Assembly: GCA_904424815.1 (NCBI GenBank) | Contig: CAJGBI010000002.1 | Coordinates: forward strand, 642,206-706,205 | Reading direction: 5' to 3' | DNA from: Puniceicoccaceae bacterium Marseille-Q1082 | Lineage (GTDB): Bacteria > Verrucomicrobiota > Verrucomicrobiia > Opitutales > Intestinicryptomonadaceae | Length of the DNA stretch: 64,000 nucleotides | Shown: positions 18,207-26,508 of the stretch, piece after piece | Position numbering within the stretch: the first letter of the stretch is position 1 | How the letters are laid out: every line of letters begins with the position of its first letter | The notes under the pieces: generated by a model | Told to the model about the DNA's origin: nothing | What the model saw: only the letters and a program-made list of their open reading frames with translations | Database searches by the model: none | Translations under genes and position numbers: made by a program

Positions 18207-18548
18207 ATGAAAAACAGGAAAGCTTTCTCCGCTTTGGAAATTCTGCTCGTGGCCGTCATACTCGGCCTTCTGGCCGCGGTGTTCGTGCCTGCGACCGCGG
18301 TCATCGCGGAAAAGTCGCGCGCCGGAGTAGTGAAGGCCCACATTTCGCAGATAATCGAGGCCGGCAAAAAGTACAACGCCGACAAGGGCACGGAGTCTGT
18401 GGACTACAACACGCTCGTTTCGGAAAAATATTTAAAGCCCGTCCAGCCGGTCGCCGGAGAAAAGTACGACGAAATTTCGATCAAGGCCGCCGGAGGGCGC
18501 GCCAAAACCGTGACGGCGAGGGGCACGGAAATTTCCAAATCCTACTGA
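18207..18548 (+). CDS. Type IV pilin/pseudopilin-like protein
   Basis: The 113-residue protein starts with a short basic leader and a class III signal, MKNRKA|FSALEILLVAVILG. The predicted prepilin cleavage is after residue 6, Phe is +1 and Glu11 is at +5, followed by a 20-residue hydrophobic helix. Position -1 is alanine instead of the usual glycine. The remainder is a small soluble domain of about 80 residues. No other pilus gene adjoins it, although a GspL/GspM-like pair lies at 59.2-60.8 kb. It could be a pseudopilin of that system or a stand-alone surface protein. The start at 18207 is chosen because it gives the proper leader. Confidence 0.78.
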   Translation: MKNRKAFSALEILLVAVILGLLAAVFVPATAVIAEKSRAGVVKAHISQIIEAGKKYNADKGTESVDYNTLVSEKYLKPVQPVAGEKYDEISIKAAGGRAKTVTARGTEISKSY

Positions 18549-18689
18549 GCGGCGCGCCTCGGGGCGTTTTCATTCCGGATGGGGATCGCTTCCGGCGCCG
18601 CGCGGATTTATTTCGCAAAATTTTCCGCCGGCGCGGGCGGAATTTTTTTGCGCCCGATTTGCGCCGCGGCGCGCGCATCGCGATTGGCG

Positions 18690-18717
18690 TTGACTTCCCC
18701 GAAGCGTTTTTTACTCT
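18690..18717 (+). promoter_or_regulatory. Candidate sigma-70 promoter for the DapA-like gene
   Basis: TTGACT at 18690-18695 and TACTCT at 18712-18717 are separated by 16 bases. The ATG of the next gene is at 18724, only six bases after the -10, so a transcript from here would be essentially leaderless. The match is moderate and unproven. Confidence 0.3.
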
Positions 18718-18723
18718 GAAAGA

Positions 18724-19839
18724 ATGAAAAGGAGGTCGTTTTTGAAGGCGGTTTCGGTGTCGGCGGTAGCCGCCCATGCCGCGGGGTGCGCGTCTGCGGA
18801 GAAGCGCGCGGGGTTGAAGAGGGTTCCGGTTGTCTCCAAGCCCGACGGGGGCGGGGATCCGCGAATCCGCGGCCCGTTCCCGATTCTTTCCACGCCGTTT
18901 GAGGAGTCCGGCGCGGTCGATTTCAAAACGCTCGCTGGCGAGGCGCGGTTTGTCGAAAAGTGCGGCTGCAAAGGCATGATATGGCCGCAGTCGGGCGACA
19001 GCTGCGATTTGCTCTCCGTGGACGAAAAGCTGGCGGGAATGGAGGCTATCGCCCGCGAGCTCGAAAATTCGGAGGCTGTCGTGGCGTTCGGCTGCCAGGG
19101 GCGAGGATTTGAAGACGCGCGCGCATGCGCCGAATTTGTCGAGAAGCTCGCCTCAAAATACAAGATCCGCGCGGCGGTAATCTCGCGCCCGCCGGACGAC
19201 GGAAAGACGGAGGCGGATCTCGAAAAATACTACCTCGGGCTCGAAAAGACGGTATCGCGCCCGATAATCATCCAGACCGGCGGGGGCGTCATGTACAGGG
19301 GGCCAGCGCCTTCGGTCGATTTGCTTTTGAAGCTTGCGCGGCGCAATCCGGAAGTTTTCGGCTACATAAAAGAGGAGTCGGGAGACAGCAATTCGAGAAT
19401 GGCGCGCGAGGTCGCTGAGAAGCCGGTTATCCACACGGTGTTCAGCGCGTGGGGCAGCTACCAGTGGCTGTACCAGAGCCGCAGGCTCGGCAGCGAGGGC
19501 GTCATCACCGAGCGCCCCGCGTACGCCGACCTGCTCGCGAAAATCTGGGAACTGATGGAAAACGGCGACCCGCGCGGGGAGCTCGACGCGGCGTTTGCGA
19601 AATACCTTTTAATGCTCAACATATCGCAGTTCGTCGCGGGCGATTTGCGCGGCGGGCACCTTTACGTCCTGCGCAAGAGGGGAGTTTTCAAAAACCTGGT
19701 TTCGCGCGAATACGGGCGGAAAGACGGCAAACCTGTCATTCCGGACGCGCCGATAGTCCGCGGTTTGAAGCTTTCACAGGCGCAGGTCGACGAAATAGAG
19801 ACGCGCTTTGCGAGCCTCGCTCCGTACTTGCGCGTTTGA
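18724..19839 (+). CDS. Exported DapA/N-acetylneuraminate-lyase-like aldolase
   Basis: The 371-residue protein begins with a twin-arginine leader (KRRSFLKA) that also ends in a lipobox-like AAGC (Cys22), so it is probably exported folded and may be lipid-anchored. From residue 48 it follows the DHDPS/NAL TIM-barrel family, with PFPILSTPF as the first strand. The Schiff-base lysine is Lys216 in GYIKEESGD. The usual YN-x-P segment with the catalytic tyrosine is replaced by IIIQTGGGVM (181-190), so the chemistry may differ from classic pyruvate aldolases. It stands alone between the pilin gene and a convergent pseudouridine synthase gene. Cytoplasmic amino-acid synthesis (DapA) is unlikely given the leader. 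Confidence 0.75.
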   Translation: MKRRSFLKAVSVSAVAAHAAGCASAEKRAGLKRVPVVSKPDGGGDPRIRGPFPILSTPFEESGAVDFKTLAGEARFVEKCGCKGMIWPQSGDSCDLLSVDEKLAGMEAIARELENSEAVVAFGCQGRGFEDARACAEFVEKLASKYKIRAAVISRPPDDGKTEADLEKYYLGLEKTVSRPIIIQTGGGVMYRGPAPSVDLLLKLARRNPEVFGYIKEESGDSNSRMAREVAEKPVIHTVFSAWGSYQWLYQSRRLGSEGVITERPAYADLLAKIWELMENGDPRGELDAAFAKYLLMLNISQFVAGDLRGGHLYVLRKRGVFKNLVSREYGRKDGKPVIPDAPIVRGLKLSQAQVDEIETRFASLAPYLRV

Positions 19840-19973
19840 CTCGCGGGTCTGCGGCCGCGGTTTTTGCCCGCAAACGCCGTCTGCGGGGGATTTTGATTTT
19901 ACGTGCAGGTTCCGTTTTCTCCGCGCGCGGGCGTCCGGAGATTTGCCGCGTTTCCCCGTTGCGACGGAGCCTT

Positions 19974-20777
19974 TTACAGATATTTTTCGGGGACTTCTAT
20001 CCCGTACTTTTCGGCGAATTCGCGCAGGTCTTTCGGCAACGGCGCTCGGAGGTTCAATTCGGGTACGGCGGCGCCGAAGTCCATGGCCGCCGCGTGCAGA
20101 GCCTGGCGCTTTATCGGGAGGATTTCCGCCATTTCGGGCGTGAACCCCCTTTCGACAAAATCGAGGTACAGCGTTTCGTCGGGGCCGTAGATTTTGTCTC
20201 CGGCGACGCAGTGCCCGAGCCATTGGGCGTGCGCGCGTATCTGGTGCTTGCGGCCGGTCAGCAGCGATACCTCGCACAGCGTAAACCCGCGCCCTCCGCG
20301 CCGCGAATGCGAGAGAGGGCGGAATATTGTCACCGCGCTCTTCGCGGACGGCTTTTGCGCGGCGCAGCAGGTCTTGATCGAGACGAGGGACTTTTTGTCG
20401 TCGGCGAGCGGCTGCGAGATTGTCGCCGTCGCGCCGAGCCTTCCTTCCATGAACGCCAGATACGTCTTTTTCACCGCGCCGCTTATCGACACCGCCTTTT
20501 GCGCTTTTGAAGCCGCCGCGTAATTTTTCGCGATGACGACAACCCCGCTCGTCTCCCTGTCGAGGCGGCTTACGGGGTGCAGAGTTTCCGCGCCGAGGTA
20601 TTCACGCGCAGCCCCCACGAGGCTTGAGAGCGGCCCGTTTTTGGACGGGTGGCAGACGAGCCACCCGGGTTTGTTGAGGGCGAGAAAATTTTCGTCTTCG
20701 TAAATTATCCACTTCGGGAACTCAGCCATGTCCACGAGCCCCGCCGTTTGCCCGAATTCTTCCGGATTGTTTTCCAT
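19974..20777 (-). CDS. RluA-family pseudouridine synthase
   Basis: The 267-residue protein has the RluA signature HPVSRLDRETSG with catalytic Asp73, and a later TGRKHQIRAHAQWLGH motif typical of the family. It lacks an obvious S4 domain at the N-terminus, so it resembles RluA/TruC-like single-domain enzymes. Target (23S rRNA or tRNA) is not evident. The gene follows the GH65-like gene by 35 bases on the same strand. Confidence 0.88.
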   Translation of the reverse strand: MENNPEEFGQTAGLVDMAEFPKWIIYEDENFLALNKPGWLVCHPSKNGPLSSLVGAAREYLGAETLHPVSRLDRETSGVVVIAKNYAAASKAQKAVSISGAVKKTYLAFMEGRLGATATISQPLADDKKSLVSIKTCCAAQKPSAKSAVTIFRPLSHSRRGGRGFTLCEVSLLTGRKHQIRAHAQWLGHCVAGDKIYGPDETLYLDFVERGFTPEMAEILPIKRQALHAAAMDFGAAVPELNLRAPLPKDLREFAEKYGIEVPEKYL

Positions 20778-20812
20778 GCCTTTAAATTGCCGTTAGCATT
20801 GGCGTTTTTTCA

Positions 20813-22942
20813 CTATTGGTGTTTCTGCCCGAAGCCTTCGGCGCGGACTTTCCACTTGCCGTTTTTGGGGAAGTGCAGCGCGTCGGGATCGGGCGGGGGC
20901 GCGCCGTCCCAGCCGTTGGCGAGCATCGCAACCGCCGCGAGCAGCCCCCCGTTGGCGGGGAAGTAGGCGCACGGAGAGTTTACAGCCCCGGCTTCGTCCC
21001 ATGAATAGTGCGGCGATGAAAATAGCAGGTAGCCTATCGCGCGCTCGGGGTCGCCGACGCGCATGGCGGCCATTGCGAGCATCGGGAAATCCCAGCCCCA
21101 TACCCTGTCGAAATTCCATGTGGCGTCGATTTTGTCGAGCGTGCGGCGTATCGCCGACGGGTCGGTTCCGTCGCCGCGCAGCATTCCGAAAGTCCCTATC
21201 AGCGCGGGGTGCTCGTAGTTCAGTTTCTCCCACATGTTTTCAACCCCTTCGAACGTTTCGTATACGCCGTTTTTTTGCGGAAGGGGGGCGAGATTTTCGA
21301 GAACCTCCCGCCACTTTTTGTTTTCGGCTATTCCCATGCGCTTTTGCCATTCGAGCGCGGCCGCAAGCCCGTAGCGCCAGTAGCCGAGCTCGAAAGCGGG
21401 GTTGCGGGTTTTGTGCGGGTCGGTGTTTTCGGAGACTATGTAGAGCGGGGGTTCGAGGTTGTCCCTGCCGGTTTCGTCCCTTATCGGGAGATCCGCCATG
21501 AACTCCGCCGTGGCGAACACGATGTCAGCCCATTTTTTCAGCGTCTCTTCCGACGGGTTCGCGCGGTATTCGGCTTCGGCGAAGAATATCGGGTGCGGCT
21601 GTTGCCAGATTAAAAATGCGTGTATGGGGTACGGCCATTCGCGCGGAATGTCGCCGAGGCACTTGGGCCAGCGCGCGCCGCGGTATCCCTCCCCGCGCGC
21701 GATTTCGCGCGCATATGGCAGCGTCTTTTGATAGATTGACAACATGCCGTCGGCGAGCTCCGGACGGTTCCAGAGCAGCCAGTGGTACGCGTGCCACCAA
21801 ATCATCTCGAAGTGGAACCTGCCGAACCACGAGTTTTCGCGCAGGCCGCTCTCCTGCGGCGGCAGCAGTCCCGCGCCGTTTATGCGCATCAGGTATTGGG
21901 AGGTTATAATCCGCCTTTCGAGCTCCTTCCACCTGATGTCCGAGCTTCCCGAAAGGTCTACGAACGCGCCGTTTTCCCAGAAGCCGCTCCACATTTTCTC
22001 GTAGGCATTCCGGCTTTCCACAAATCCCGGGACGGAGGCGGGGTCGATTTTTTCGGGGGAAAATTCGCAGGAGAATTCGAGTTCGCCCGAGTTTGCGCGC
22101 AGCTCGAATTCGTGCGGGTTTCCGGTCGGCGAAAATTTCGCGCCCTTTGAAAATTTTACCGCGGCGAAGTAGCGCGTTCCGTCGAGTTCGCGCGCGAGCA
22201 GTGCGAAACCGTCGCCGGACTTTTCGACGGAGGTCGCGTGTTTTTCGGGGGCGTTCCAGTTTCCCGACAGGTTGGAGGTTTCCCTGTCCGAGTACGGGAA
22301 TTTGAAGATTACGCGCAGGGCGCCCGTTTCGAGGAGGCCGGACTTTATCCGCGCGGATACCAGATCTCGGTCGGGGTGCGAGACGGTCGATACCCTCGCG
22401 CCGCCCGCCGGCGCGCGGAAGGCGCTCTCGACCCTTCCCGTGTACATGTCGACCGTCTGCCATTGCGGGACTATCGAGCCCGCGTCGAGCCGCCCGCCGT
22501 CCGCGCCGAATATCGCGAACGATATTCGGCCGAGGTTCAGCCTGTGGGGGTTTGCGGCGAGCCATTGCGAGAGCTCCGGATTGTCGGGGTCGGGCAGGGA
22601 GTCGGCGAATTTTATTTTCCGCGCCGGCGAATAGGCGGAGTTTCCCTTGAATTTGGAGGGGTCGTCCGGAGGGGGCGTAGAGTGCCAGCCCCAATCGGAG
22701 AGGGTGTTTTGCGGAGCGAGCGTTTGCAAGCCCGTCCTGTCGAAGGCGAACGCGAATTTCCCGTTGCCTACCTGCGTGGGGGAGTCGGAGTCGTTCAGGC
22801 GCACATCGTATCCGGAGTATTTAATGGCGTGGCGCCCTACGGCGGCTTTCCTGTCAATTTTCTCGCCGGCAAGCGCGGCGGAACAGGCGAGGGTCGCGAT
22901 AATCGCAAGGCGGATGGTGGCGAGTCTAATGCAAACTTTCAT
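20813..22942 (-). CDS. Secreted GH65-like (alpha/alpha)6-barrel glycosidase
   Basis: The 709-residue protein has a signal peptide (about 25 residues, cleavage near ALA-GE). Residues 40-300 form a beta-rich N-terminal domain; the C-terminal half is an (alpha/alpha)6 barrel. Motifs such as FHFEMIWWH (376-384) and GYRGARWPK (419-427) are typical of GH65-type enzymes, including the eukaryotic glucosylgalactosyl-hydroxylysine glucosidase. Conserved acids in the barrel (for example Glu379) are candidates for catalysis, but I cannot assign the acid with certainty. The export signal and the nearby GH42-like genes suggest extracellular or periplasmic sugar removal. Substrate is unknown. Confidence 0.7.
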   Translation of the reverse strand: MKVCIRLATIRLAIIATLACSAALAGEKIDRKAAVGRHAIKYSGYDVRLNDSDSPTQVGNGKFAFAFDRTGLQTLAPQNTLSDWGWHSTPPPDDPSKFKGNSAYSPARKIKFADSLPDPDNPELSQWLAANPHRLNLGRISFAIFGADGGRLDAGSIVPQWQTVDMYTGRVESAFRAPAGGARVSTVSHPDRDLVSARIKSGLLETGALRVIFKFPYSDRETSNLSGNWNAPEKHATSVEKSGDGFALLARELDGTRYFAAVKFSKGAKFSPTGNPHEFELRANSGELEFSCEFSPEKIDPASVPGFVESRNAYEKMWSGFWENGAFVDLSGSSDIRWKELERRIITSQYLMRINGAGLLPPQESGLRENSWFGRFHFEMIWWHAYHWLLWNRPELADGMLSIYQKTLPYAREIARGEGYRGARWPKCLGDIPREWPYPIHAFLIWQQPHPIFFAEAEYRANPSEETLKKWADIVFATAEFMADLPIRDETGRDNLEPPLYIVSENTDPHKTRNPAFELGYWRYGLAAALEWQKRMGIAENKKWREVLENLAPLPQKNGVYETFEGVENMWEKLNYEHPALIGTFGMLRGDGTDPSAIRRTLDKIDATWNFDRVWGWDFPMLAMAAMRVGDPERAIGYLLFSSPHYSWDEAGAVNSPCAYFPANGGLLAAVAMLANGWDGAPPPDPDALHFPKNGKWKVRAEGFGQKHQ

Positions 22943-23097
22943 TTTTTAGTCTCTACGCCGGTTTCCCGTTTTTTACAAGCGTTATCTATATTTTGGCAAG
23001 CCGGATTCCAATTGGATGCCCGTTCCGCCACCGCCTGCCGCGCAATTCCTATTTGGAAAATATCGGGCATTCCCCGCACATGCCGGCGCAGGCGGAG

Positions 23098-23532
23098 TCA
23101 TGGCGCGTCCGAATATCTGCACGCCCGTTGGGCGACGACGATTCCGCGGGCGTCGAATTCCAGTATCTGGAAATAGGTGGACGCCATCCGGGTTCTGTAA
23201 TTTACTCCCAGATATTTTGCGCTTCTGATTTCGGGATCGTTTTCGGCCTCCGAGAGGCTTGCGTAATAGCGGTTTTCGGCGCAATTCTTTCCCGTTGCGG
23301 AAAGGCGCATTTCCCTTTCGCTGAAAACCCGTGGGCATTTTTCCCAGACGGTTTTCAGAACCTCATTTTTCCCGAGCCCCATGAAATCCATTTCTCCCCC
23401 GGGGTACCCGAAATCCGCCACGCTTACGAGATGCGCCGCAAGGGAGAATGCGAAAAACAGAACGGGGGCCGCAAGGGCAAGCGCGGCCGCCGGAAGAATC
23501 CGTTTTTTCCATGGAGGTTTTCCGGTTTTCAT
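23098..23532 (-). CDS. Hypothetical membrane-anchored protein
   Basis: The 144-residue protein has a basic N-terminus, a hydrophobic helix at about residues 11-34 and a soluble part of about 110 residues ending YSDAP. It looks like a type II membrane protein or one with an uncleaved signal. I recognise no family. Codon use resembles the neighbours and there is no competing frame with better features, so the gene is probably real. It is 72 bases upstream of the ubiE promoter-distal end region and shares its direction, but no functional link is visible. Confidence 0.55.
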   Translation of the reverse strand: MKTGKPPWKKRILPAAALALAAPVLFFAFSLAAHLVSVADFGYPGGEMDFMGLGKNEVLKTVWEKCPRVFSEREMRLSATGKNCAENRYYASLSEAENDPEIRSAKYLGVNYRTRMASTYFQILEFDARGIVVAQRACRYSDAP

Positions 23533-23604
23533 GCGGAAGTATAAAAGGCTTTTCGCGCGTACGGCAAGGGGAAAGCCGTATGCGTTATGGAAGTTTGCGG
23601 CGTG

Positions 23605-24336
23605 CTAAGCGGTTTCACGCTTTTTTCCGGAGACGATGGCGACCATTCCGAACGCCATCGCGCGCGTGCGGATTTCCGCAAATCCGGCGGCGGCGAACAT
23701 ATTTTCGACCTCGGCGCGCCTCGGGTATTCCATCGTGGTTTTTGCGAGGTATTCGTAGTCTTCCCGCCTTCCGCCGAACGCTTTCGCAATAAGCGGCACG
23801 GCGGAGCACATGAAAAATTTTTGCGCGGTTTCAAACAGCGGGCCCTCCGCGCGCGCGACTTCCAAAACGCACAGGGGGGCGCCGGTTTTGAGAACCCGCG
23901 CTATCTCGCGCAGGCACGCGGGGCGGTCGGCGAAATTTCTGAAACCGAAGGAAATCGTCGCGGCGTCGAAAGAGCTTTCGGAGAACGGGAGGCTGCGGCA
24001 GTCCGCCTCGGCGAATTCCGCCCTGCTTCCGCACTTTTCGCGCGCGAGGGCGAGCATCTCGGGGCAGAAGTCGACTCCGACGACGCTGCAGTCGGGATCC
24101 TCCCCCAAAAGCCGCGCGCAGACGTCCCCGCTGCCGCAGGCGATGTCGAGGTATTTTTTTCCGCCCCCTCCGCCGTTTTCGCGCGCGAGCGCCGCCGCGG
24201 TTTTCGCGAGCCTGCCGCGCCACAGCACGTCGAGCCCGCCGCACATTGCGCGGTTGATTGCGTCGTAGCGCGCGGAGACCCTCGCGAAGAGCCTTTTCAC
24301 GTCCTCAGGATCGCGCCGTATGGGGTCGGCTTCCAT
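23605..24336 (-). CDS. ubiE: UbiE/MenG-type quinone C-methyltransferase
   Basis: The 243-residue SAM methyltransferase has motif I LDIACGSGDVCARL, the acidic PDCSVVGVDFCPEML segment and the UbiE signatures YDAINRAMCGG near the N-terminus and ISFGFRNF in the middle. It adds the methyl group in the last step of menaquinone (or the C-methylation of ubiquinone) synthesis; menaquinone is likelier in this phylum. It starts one base after the ClpX-like gene and is therefore translationally linked to it. Confidence 0.9.
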   Translation of the reverse strand: MEADPIRRDPEDVKRLFARVSARYDAINRAMCGGLDVLWRGRLAKTAAALARENGGGGGKKYLDIACGSGDVCARLLGEDPDCSVVGVDFCPEMLALAREKCGSRAEFAEADCRSLPFSESSFDAATISFGFRNFADRPACLREIARVLKTGAPLCVLEVARAEGPLFETAQKFFMCSAVPLIAKAFGGRREDYEYLAKTTMEYPRRAEVENMFAAAGFAEIRTRAMAFGMVAIVSGKKRETA

Positions 24337-24337
24337 T

Positions 24338-25957
24338 CTATTTTTTAAAGGAATTTACCACGAGGTCCGAGAGGTATTTGTCGGGATTTTCGACCGCCTC
24401 TTTCGTTATTGTGAACTCTTCCTCGCCCGTGTTGCGCGAGATTATCGCGAGCCCGTGGGCGAAGTCGCGGAAGAGCTCGGCGCAGACCGCCCGTGCGGGC
24501 TTGTCGCGCGCCACGCACATGGATATGATTTTCTCCCGCGCTCCGGCGTCGAAGGCGAGTTTGAAGCCGTTTTCGGCGCGGAATTTTTCGGCGAATTCGT
24601 CGAGGGAGCCTGAGAGCTCCCCGCGCAAGAGGCTGGCGTTGGCGGTCAGAAGCCTTTCGAGCCCCGCTTTCGGATCTTCGACCGTCGGGGAGTCGAGCTC
24701 GAAATGCCTGATGCCCGACGAAGGGAGGTCGAATTTGAAGTCGCGCAAAGTGCGCTCCAAAACCGTCATCAGGCCGCGCGCGCCGGTCTTTTCCTCGTAG
24801 GCGAGCCTGGCGACGGCTTCAACCGCCTCTTTGGTGACGGAAAAGTCTATCCCGTACCCGCGGAAGTCGGATTCGTACTGGCGCAGTATCGAGCCTTCCG
24901 ACGACACGAGTATGTCGGCGAGGTCGTCGGCTTTAAGCGGCTCGCACGCAACCCTCACGGGAAGGCGGCCGATAAATTCCGCCTCAAAGCCGTATTTTAT
25001 GAAATCGGAAGTCTTTGCGAACCGCAGGAAATCCGACGGGTCGTCGCCGCCGCCGGCTTCCGCCGCGGAGTCGGCGAATCCGATCACCCCGCGGTTCATG
25101 CGCTTGGCGATGTCCTCTCCGAGCGTGTCGAACGCGCCGCTTACTATAAACAGAATGTGGCGCGTGTTGATGGTGCGCTTGGGTTTTTTGCCGGATCTGG
25201 CGCTCATCGCCATCTGCATCTGCCCCATCATGTCCTGCGGGCTCACGACGTTGACGTTGGACTCCTCCATGAGCTTGAGAAGGTTTATCTGGACTCCCCT
25301 GCCGGAGACGTCCCTGCCGCCCGCGCGGCCCTCGCGGCTCGCGATTTTGTCGATTTCGTCTATGTACACTATGCCGTACTGGGCGACGTCGACATCGCCG
25401 TCGGCGGCCTTTACGAGGTCGCGCACGAGGTCTTCGACGTCGCTGCCCACGTATCCGGTTTCGGAAAATTTAGTGGCGTCGGCCTTGACGAAGGGAACCC
25501 CTATGAGCTTGGCGATTGTGCGCATTAGGTAGGTCTTGCCCACGCCCGTGGGGCCCAATATCAAAATGTTCTGCTTGGCGTATTCGCGCTCGGCGAGGGC
25601 GGGGTTTTCCATGCAGCGGCGGATGTGGTTGTAGTGGTCGCAGATTGCGACGGAAAGGACTTTTTTCGCCTCGTCCTGCTTTATTACAAATTTGTCGAGA
25701 TAGTCGCGTATCTCGCGCGGCTTCATCGAAAATTTGGAAATTTTTTCGAGAATTTCCTCCGACGAGCCCTTTTGCTGCCGGTTTTCGCCGTCGTCCTGGG
25801 CGGCCGCGCCGAACGGCGGGACGAACTCGAATCTGACATTCCTGTCCTTGCCGAGAATCCCTTCGAGCTGCCTTTTCAGTTCGTCGAGAGGGTTGCCTTC
25901 CGGCTCGTTTTTCGGCTTTTCTTTCGGAGGGTTTTCTGTGTTCATTGGGGTTCCCAT
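24338..25957 (-). CDS. ClpX-like AAA+ ATPase lacking the zinc-binding domain and with a C-terminal extension
   Basis: The 539-residue protein matches ClpX across the AAA+ core: Walker A GPTGVGKT (135-142), pore loop GYVG (168-171), Walker B IVYIDEID (196-203), EFIGRLPV (327-334) and sensor-2 TGARGL (391-396). The IGF tripeptide that docks ClpX on ClpP is kept (292-294). The N-terminal Cys4 zinc domain is absent; residues 1-75 are charged and probably disordered. About 110 residues extend beyond the normal ClpX end. It may be a ClpP partner with different substrate choice. Start could be ATG 25957 or 25945; neither has a clear ribosome-binding site. It is followed by ubiE after one base. Confidence 0.85.
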   Translation of the reverse strand: MGTPMNTENPPKEKPKNEPEGNPLDELKRQLEGILGKDRNVRFEFVPPFGAAAQDDGENRQQKGSSEEILEKISKFSMKPREIRDYLDKFVIKQDEAKKVLSVAICDHYNHIRRCMENPALAEREYAKQNILILGPTGVGKTYLMRTIAKLIGVPFVKADATKFSETGYVGSDVEDLVRDLVKAADGDVDVAQYGIVYIDEIDKIASREGRAGGRDVSGRGVQINLLKLMEESNVNVVSPQDMMGQMQMAMSARSGKKPKRTINTRHILFIVSGAFDTLGEDIAKRMNRGVIGFADSAAEAGGGDDPSDFLRFAKTSDFIKYGFEAEFIGRLPVRVACEPLKADDLADILVSSEGSILRQYESDFRGYGIDFSVTKEAVEAVARLAYEEKTGARGLMTVLERTLRDFKFDLPSSGIRHFELDSPTVEDPKAGLERLLTANASLLRGELSGSLDEFAEKFRAENGFKLAFDAGAREKIISMCVARDKPARAVCAELFRDFAHGLAIISRNTGEEEFTITKEAVENPDKYLSDLVVNSFKK

Positions 25958-26151
25958 TGAATAGATGGTCGGATTTTTGCAATCGGTTTTTAAATAATTT
26001 CAAAAAAATACGGAAATTAGGTTGACTTTCAATATCGAAACATAACCTTTTCTTTTTAATCGGAACGCCATGCGACGCGCTCCGGCGTATTCCATTTAGG
26101 GGTTTTATCCCCGTTCCGAACCGAAAAGAAAAAACGTATAAGGTGAAAAAA

Positions 26152-26505
26152 ATGCAAAATCTTACGAAAAGGGAAATCGTTCAGGAAATTTACAGGGAAA
26201 AAGAGGAATGCCGCCGCGGCGACATCCTTCAAAACGACGTAAAAGATATCGTCCAGCGCACCCTCGACATTCTCTGCGCGTCCCTCTCCAAGGGCAGGAA
26301 TGTCGAACTCAGGAACTTCGGCGTGTTTGAAGTCCAGATCCGCAAGCCGCGCGTGGGCCGCAATCCCACCAAGCCCGCCGACGACGTGGTTATCCCCAAG
26401 AGGGCGATCGTCAAGTTCAAGGCCGGCAAGGAGCTCAAGGCGCACCTGAAAAAGCTCGACCTTTCCATAGTGGAAAAGAGCAAGGCCGCCCGCGCCAGAA
26501 AGTAG
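26152..26505 (+). CDS. HU/IHF-family DNA-binding protein
   Basis: The 117-residue protein is a histone-like DNA-bending protein. The family signature runs from SKGRNVELRNFGVFEVQ into the DNA-wrapping arm VGRNPTKP, with the intercalating proline in RNP. It has about 10 extra residues at the N-terminus and a basic tail (SKAARARK) compared with E. coli HU. I start it at ATG 26152, since the AAGGTG at 26140-26145 then forms a ribosome-binding site with six-base spacing. A GTG start at 26143 would use that same sequence as codons. A TTGACT at 26022-26027 may be part of its promoter. hisS begins three bases after the stop. Confidence 0.92.
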   Translation: MQNLTKREIVQEIYREKEECRRGDILQNDVKDIVQRTLDILCASLSKGRNVELRNFGVFEVQIRKPRVGRNPTKPADDVVIPKRAIVKFKAGKELKAHLKKLDLSIVEKSKAARARK

Positions 26506-26508
26506 CGG

